28,973 bases of DNA from an uncultured Eubacteriales bacterium (GTDB taxonomy: Bacteria > Bacillota > Clostridia > Christensenellales > Aristaeellaceae): assembly GCA_900550955.1 (NCBI GenBank), contig URUF01000026.1:1-28973 (forward strand), in the 5' to 3' direction. Under the pieces are notes generated by a model. That model was not told where the DNA came from. It was given only the letters and a program-made list of their open reading frames with translations, and searched no databases. Made by a program: the position numbers and the translations under genes. How positions within the stretch are numbered: the first letter of the stretch is position 1; each line of letters begins with the position of its first letter. Shown here in pieces: positions 28,919-28,973 of the stretch.

Positions 28919-28973
28919 TGGAGCGGTAGACGAGATTCGAACTCGCGACATCCACCTTGGCAAGGTGGCACTC
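28919..28973 (-). tRNA. tRNA-Gly(GCC), truncated by the window edge
   Basis: The 3' 55 nt of a minus-strand tRNA are visible: encoded CCA (28919-28921), T-arm GAGTTCGAATCTC, and anticodon stem CCACC/GGTGG with loop TTGCCAA (anticodon GCC). The D-arm and 5' acceptor strand lie beyond the window. It reads GGC and GGU codons and is probably co-transcribed with tRNA-Gly(TCC). Confidence 0.93.

Overview
The window reads as a chromosomal segment of a GC-rich Gram-positive (Firmicutes/Clostridia-type) bacterium. The basis is strong AGGAGG-type ribosome sites, TTG/GTG starts backed by good Shine-Dalgarno sequences, a lysine (L-box) riboswitch with an intrinsic terminator, a SpoIID/LytB-family protein, a lipobox on one binding protein, and several binding-protein ABC importers. 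The species cannot be fixed from sequence alone. I see no insertion sequence, phage gene, CRISPR array or rRNA.

Layout, left to right. (1) A tRNA-Leu(GAG) with its own promoter and terminator, then a ProX/YbaK-type prolyl-tRNA editing protein on the minus strand, divergent from tex on the plus strand. (2) A lysine riboswitch with a readable terminator/antiterminator switch, followed by a polar amino-acid ABC importer (binding protein, permease, ATPase), probably a lysine importer. (3) A minus-strand pair, a TraX-family membrane protein and a DegV-family protein. (4) A plus-strand operon: ArsR-type regulator, potABCD-like importer, nagA (GlcNAc-6-P deacetylase), closed by a strong terminator. 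(5) A minus-strand envelope region: a three-gene operon with a MotA/TolQ/ZorA-like channel, a MotB/OmpA-like partner with a very long coiled coil, and a small anchored protein. Upstream of it lie a SpoIID-like protein with SH3 domain, a 63-aa single-pass protein and a DUF4230-like membrane protein. (6) A sialic-acid-type (nan) cluster: minus-strand FCD-GntR regulator and N-acylglucosamine 2-epimerase, divergent from a CUT1 binding protein, two permeases and a NanA/DapA-family lyase. (7) topB (topoisomerase III), then two minus-strand tRNA-Gly genes (TCC, and GCC cut by the window edge) with a shared terminator.

Metabolic reading (inference): the nan cluster would import a sialic acid, split it to ManNAc and pyruvate, and epimerise ManNAc to GlcNAc. 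After phosphorylation by a kinase outside the window, GlcNAc-6-P would enter NagA, encoded about 9 kb away in the pot operon.

The best candidate for an undescribed system is the stator-like operon at 13793-16672. It combines a Zorya-like MotA with a long cytoplasmic tail and a MotB/OmpA partner, but the window holds no ZorC, ZorD or ZorE effector and no flagellar gene. A third anchored extracytoplasmic protein takes that place.
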